Below, in pieces: positions 5,336 to 7,202 of a stretch of 7,202 nt of DNA (position 1 is the stretch's first letter; every line of letters starts with the position of its first letter). The notes beneath the pieces are model-generated. The model made no database searches. It worked only from the letters and a program-made list of their open reading frames with translations, and was not told the origin of the DNA. Source of the DNA: CAYNEO01 sp964396245. Its GTDB lineage: Bacteria > Zixibacteria > MSB-5A5 > GN15 > FEB-12. Made by a program: the position numbers and the translations under genes. The DNA is taken from assembly GCA_964396245.1 (NCBI GenBank), contig CAYNEO010000083.1, positions 1 to 7,202 on the forward strand, in the 5' to 3' direction.

Positions 5336-5370
5336 ACCCGGTGATTCCCTCGAGGAACCACCGGGTTTTT
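5336..5370 (+). terminator. Strong Rho-independent terminator
   Basis: ACCCGGTG (5336-5343) pairs perfectly with CACCGGGT (5359-5366). After an A-C mismatch the stem continues with TTCC/GGAA (5345-5348, 5354-5357) around a CTCGA loop. A run of T follows at 5366-5370. Confidence 0.85.
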
Positions 5371-5387
5371 AGTTTCCCGGCCCCCCG

Positions 5388-5428
5388 CCGGTGAGAATAG
5401 CTCATAATCCCGGTAGCATTCTCACCGG
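5388..5428. repeat. 11-bp perfect inverted repeat with 19-nt spacer
   Basis: CCGGTGAGAAT (5388-5398) and ATTCTCACCGG (5418-5428) are exact reverse complements. There is no T-tract after the right arm, so it is not an ordinary terminator. It may be an operator or a structured part of a transcript leading to the gene at 5609. Confidence 0.6.
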
Positions 5429-5569
5429 AGAAAAGTCTGGACCGGGACATTTTTTGTGGAAGTCATCGGCGCGTTGCGTGTATATTGAGTGTGAGGAGGC
5501 CGGTGAAGAGCCACACATCTTGCACACCCAGCATTCGACGTGCCCGTTGCCGTCTGGTAAATAACACTG

Positions 5570-5586
5570 ATTGAGCATTGCTCAAT
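5570..5586. promoter_or_regulatory. 17-bp palindrome upstream of the beta-barrel gene
   Basis: ATTGAGCA (5570-5577) and TGCTCAAT (5579-5586) are perfect inverted arms around a single T. The palindrome ends 8 nt before the GGAGGG ribosome binding site (5595-5600) of the gene at 5609. It could be a dimeric repressor operator, or a hairpin in the mRNA affecting ribosome access. Confidence 0.45.
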
Positions 5587-5608
5587 ATCACTATGGAGGG
5601 TTTCACTG

Positions 5609-6325
5609 ATGAAATTCACACGCAACACGATCGTGTGGGGACTGCTGTTGACTCTGTGTCTCGTCGTTGCCTCGACGGCAGAGACTTCGGCGCAGGAGAA
5701 GAAAGGCGTGCGAGATCTGACCGATGGCGCCTGGGCGCTCCAGTTCCAGATCGGCTCAAACTTCGATCTTCGTTCGTTTGAGGGAACAACCATTTCACTG
5801 AAGAAATTCACGGGCCAGAGCTCCGCGTGGCGCACCGGCTTGAGCTTCGACCTGAGAACGCAGGATGATGATGAGTCCGGTTATATCGATACCACGATCA
5901 TTCCCGTTCGAACGGTTGACAACAATTCGTTTTCCATCGACGCCGTCGTACAGAGAATCTTCTATACTGCCCCGCGATCAAAAACAGCCTTTTTCTTCGG
6001 AGTGGGCCCGACCGGCGGTTACCATCACGCGAAACTCTCGCAACGAATTGACTATACCAATGGCGGCTTCGCATCGAACGAACGCAAAGAGAATTCCTGG
6101 TCGGCCGGTCTTTCGACCGTTATGGGAGTTGAATGGTTCCTGCGTCGAAACCTCAGCCTGCTCGCCGAATACGGCATGGTGATCGACTACACCCACAACA
6201 AGCGAACAACCACCAGCGTAACATATGATCTTGTCCGAACCCAAGTCTCCGAGCAGGAAATCATCTCGAAGAGATTCCAGTTCAATGATCAGGCCGCGAA
6301 ACTCGGAGTCTCACTCTATTTCTGA
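5609..6325 (+). CDS. Exported outer-membrane beta-barrel-like protein
   Basis: A 238-residue protein with GGAGGG at 5595-5600 before ATG 5609. Residues 1-28 form a signal peptide: basic n-region MKFTR, hydrophobic core VWGLLLTLCLVVAS (9-22) and likely cleavage after TSA (26-28), before QEKK. The mature part is rich in alternating polar/aromatic strands typical of small outer-membrane barrels: WALQFQIGSNFDL (42-54), TGLSFDLRT (76-84), FFFGVGPTGGYHHAKL (128-143), WSAGLSTVMGVEWFL (164-178), LSLLAEYGMVIDY (182-194) and AAKLGVSLYF (229-238). It ends in Phe, the usual last residue recognised by the BAM machinery. No specific function can be read. It most resembles uncharacterised 'outer membrane beta-barrel' proteins of FCB bacteria. 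It has its own upstream region and is separated by a hairpin from the convergent ABC-F gene. Confidence 0.82.
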   Translation: MKFTRNTIVWGLLLTLCLVVASTAETSAQEKKGVRDLTDGAWALQFQIGSNFDLRSFEGTTISLKKFTGQSSAWRTGLSFDLRTQDDDESGYIDTTIIPVRTVDNNSFSIDAVVQRIFYTAPRSKTAFFFGVGPTGGYHHAKLSQRIDYTNGGFASNERKENSWSAGLSTVMGVEWFLRRNLSLLAEYGMVIDYTHNKRTTTSVTYDLVRTQVSEQEIISKRFQFNDQAAKLGVSLYF

Positions 6326-6351
6326 GTAAACTCGCAACCCGCTAAGCTCAA

Positions 6352-6381
6352 CCGCCGGCTCGCCCCTTAGCGAGTCGGCGG
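6352..6381. terminator. Bidirectional hairpin between convergent genes
   Basis: CCGCCGGCTCGC (6352-6363) pairs with GCGAGTCGGCGG (6370-6381) over 12 bp with one G-T pair and a CCCTTA loop. It lies 26 nt after the barrel gene and 6 nt after the end of the minus-strand ABC-F gene. No T-tract follows on either strand, so it may work as a Rho-dependent stop or 3' stabiliser. Confidence 0.5.
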
Positions 6382-6387
6382 CTCTCT

Positions 6388-7202
6388 CTACACCAGCCGC
6401 AAACGACCGCCCTCGAGATAGTACAGCTTGTCGGCAATATTCTCGATAAACGCCCGGTCGTGACTGACCGTCAAGAATCCGCCGTCGAAATCCTGCAACA
6501 ACCGTTCGAGTATCTCAATCGACTCCAGGTCGAGATGCGAGGTCGGCTCATCGAGAAACAGAAATTCAGCCCGCGACAGGATACATTTCACCACCGCCGC
6601 CCGCATTAATTCACCGGCTGAGAACTCGGTAACCGGCCGGTTGACCTTATCTTTCCGGATCAACGCCGCTCCCAGGTACTGCCTGATTTTTGTCTCGCTC
6701 ATGTCAACATCGGCAAAATTCTCCAGCAGGCTGCTCTCCGCGAAAAAGCCCATCAGCCCCTGCGGCAGATAAGCCGTCCTCACGCCTTCGTTTATCTTCC
6801 ATTCGCCGGAGTTCGGTTCGATATATCCGAGCGCAATATTGACCAGCGTCGACTTCCCCGACCCATTAGCCCCCATCAGGCAAATCTTGTCATTCGTGGC
6901 AGCCCCCAGCGAAATTGACTTGAGAAGCGGTACCTGTCCGTATGTAAAGTCGATATCCTCCAGCGAGAATACCTGCCGATTCCTGATCTCGTACTTCGGG
7001 AAACTCAGGTTGAGTTCTTTCGGCACAAACGGCTTTACCTCGGCCAGTTGCCGACTCTCTTTATCAATCCGTTTCTGCGCCACTTTTGCCCTTTTGGCCA
7101 GTTTGGCTGACAACCGGGAAATATGTCCCTTTGCCCCCTTGGCCCCGATCTTCTGCTTCTCTTTACTCTTAGCCCAGCCCGCTTTGGCGAGACTGTCTTG
7201 CT
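6388..7202 (-). CDS. ABC-F family ATP-binding protein, C-terminal half (5' part outside window)
   Basis: The minus-strand frame runs from TAG at 6388 to the window edge with no stop, giving about 270 residues. It begins in a Lys/Ala-rich stretch (7027-7202) with KSKEKQKIGAKGAKGH and KLAKRAK, which fits the positively charged interdomain linker of ABC-F proteins. The complete second ATPase domain follows: Walker A GANGSGKS (6850-6873), a Q-loop YLPQ, signature FSAGE (6610-6624) in place of LSGGQ, Walker B FLFLDEP (6544-6564), D-loop TSHLDLES and H-switch SHD (6457-6465). There is no TM segment. ABC-F proteins bind the ribosomal E site and either rescue stalled ribosomes or protect them from antibiotics. 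The linker looks like that of the Vga/Lsa-type resistance group, but one half-protein cannot decide. The TTG at 7111-7113 is not the start, because coding continues through it. Confidence 0.9.
   Translation of the reverse strand, partial: QDSLAKAGWAKSKEKQKIGAKGAKGHISRLSAKLAKRAKVAQKRIDKESRQLAEVKPFVPKELNLSFPKYEIRNRQVFSLEDIDFTYGQVPLLKSISLGAATNDKICLMGANGSGKSTLVNIALGYIEPNSGEWKINEGVRTAYLPQGLMGFFAESSLLENFADVDMSETKIRQYLGAALIRKDKVNRPVTEFSAGELMRAAVVKCILSRAEFLFLDEPTSHLDLESIEILERLLQDFDGGFLTVSHDRAFIENIADKLYYLEGGRLRLV

Larger units (their letters stand above)
5219..5370 (+). ncRNA. Candidate structured leader or small RNA ending in a terminator
   Basis: This 150-nt segment holds the extended ribosome binding site, the mini-ORF, hairpin A (TAACCCGATGA 5280-5290 with TTGTTGGGTTA 5297-5307, including three G-T pairs), hairpin B (GTTGGGTTAC 5299-5308 with GTAA-AT-CCCAAC 5314-5325, 2-nt bulge) and a strong terminator (5336-5370). 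A and B share bases 5299-5307, so only one can form at a time. No known riboswitch family was recognised. It could be a free small RNA or an attenuator for the gene at 5609. Confidence 0.4.

Noticed and set aside
1..7202. CRISPR array, insertion sequence or rRNA
   Set aside because: No regularly spaced repeats, no transposase motifs or terminal repeats, and no rRNA-like stretch were seen on either strand.

Overview
The window looks like a chromosomal segment of a Gram-negative bacterium, probably an uncultured lineage of the FCB group (Zixibacteria, Calditrichota or KSB1-like). The main clue is a C-terminal secretion/sorting domain opened by the signature LSQNYPNPFNPTTRIDY in the protein ending at 2621. 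Those lineages use this domain heavily on exported proteins. A signal-peptide-bearing beta-barrel-like protein supports an outer membrane. The lineage is inferred from protein style, not from a marker gene.

Layout. (1) 1-55: 3' part of a tRNA-Arg(CCG). (2) 93-287 (+) and 349-567 (-): two small convergent genes whose products align without gaps over about 58 residues; the first has no ATG/GTG/TTG start and may begin at ATA. (3) 772-2621: an ECF sigma factor overlapping by 31 nt a membrane anti-sigma-like protein (HxxxCxxC zinc finger, one TM segment) that unexpectedly carries the FlgD-like/T9SS-type sorting domain. A hairpin terminator follows. (4) 2685-5080: a promoter with a perfect TTGACA -35 box drives a tight three-gene operon: a ComF-like phosphoribosyltransferase (PRTase), a DprA/Smf-like SLOG nucleotide-binding protein without a winged-helix tail, and a 132-aa unknown helical protein. 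The junctions are ATGA and TAATG overlaps, and a hairpin plus T-tract closes the operon. (5) 5020-5608: a long stretch with no normal gene. It holds a compact leader-like element (extended Shine-Dalgarno, 11-codon mini-ORF, two mutually exclusive hairpins, strong terminator), an 11-bp inverted repeat and a 17-bp palindrome. (6) 5609-6325: an exported beta-barrel-like protein. (7) 6388-7202 (-): the C-terminal half of an ABC-F ATPase, cut by the window edge and convergent with the barrel gene across a shared hairpin.

How the parts may work together. The sigma/anti-sigma pair should form a self-contained envelope-signal circuit, with the anti-sigma C-terminus on the far side of the inner membrane. 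The PRTase/DprA-like pair has the domain make-up described for PsyrTA-type toxin-antitoxin modules, so the operon is the best candidate here for a conflict or defence system; the third gene would be an extra, undescribed component. The ABC-F protein would act on ribosomes. All functions are read from motifs and context only.
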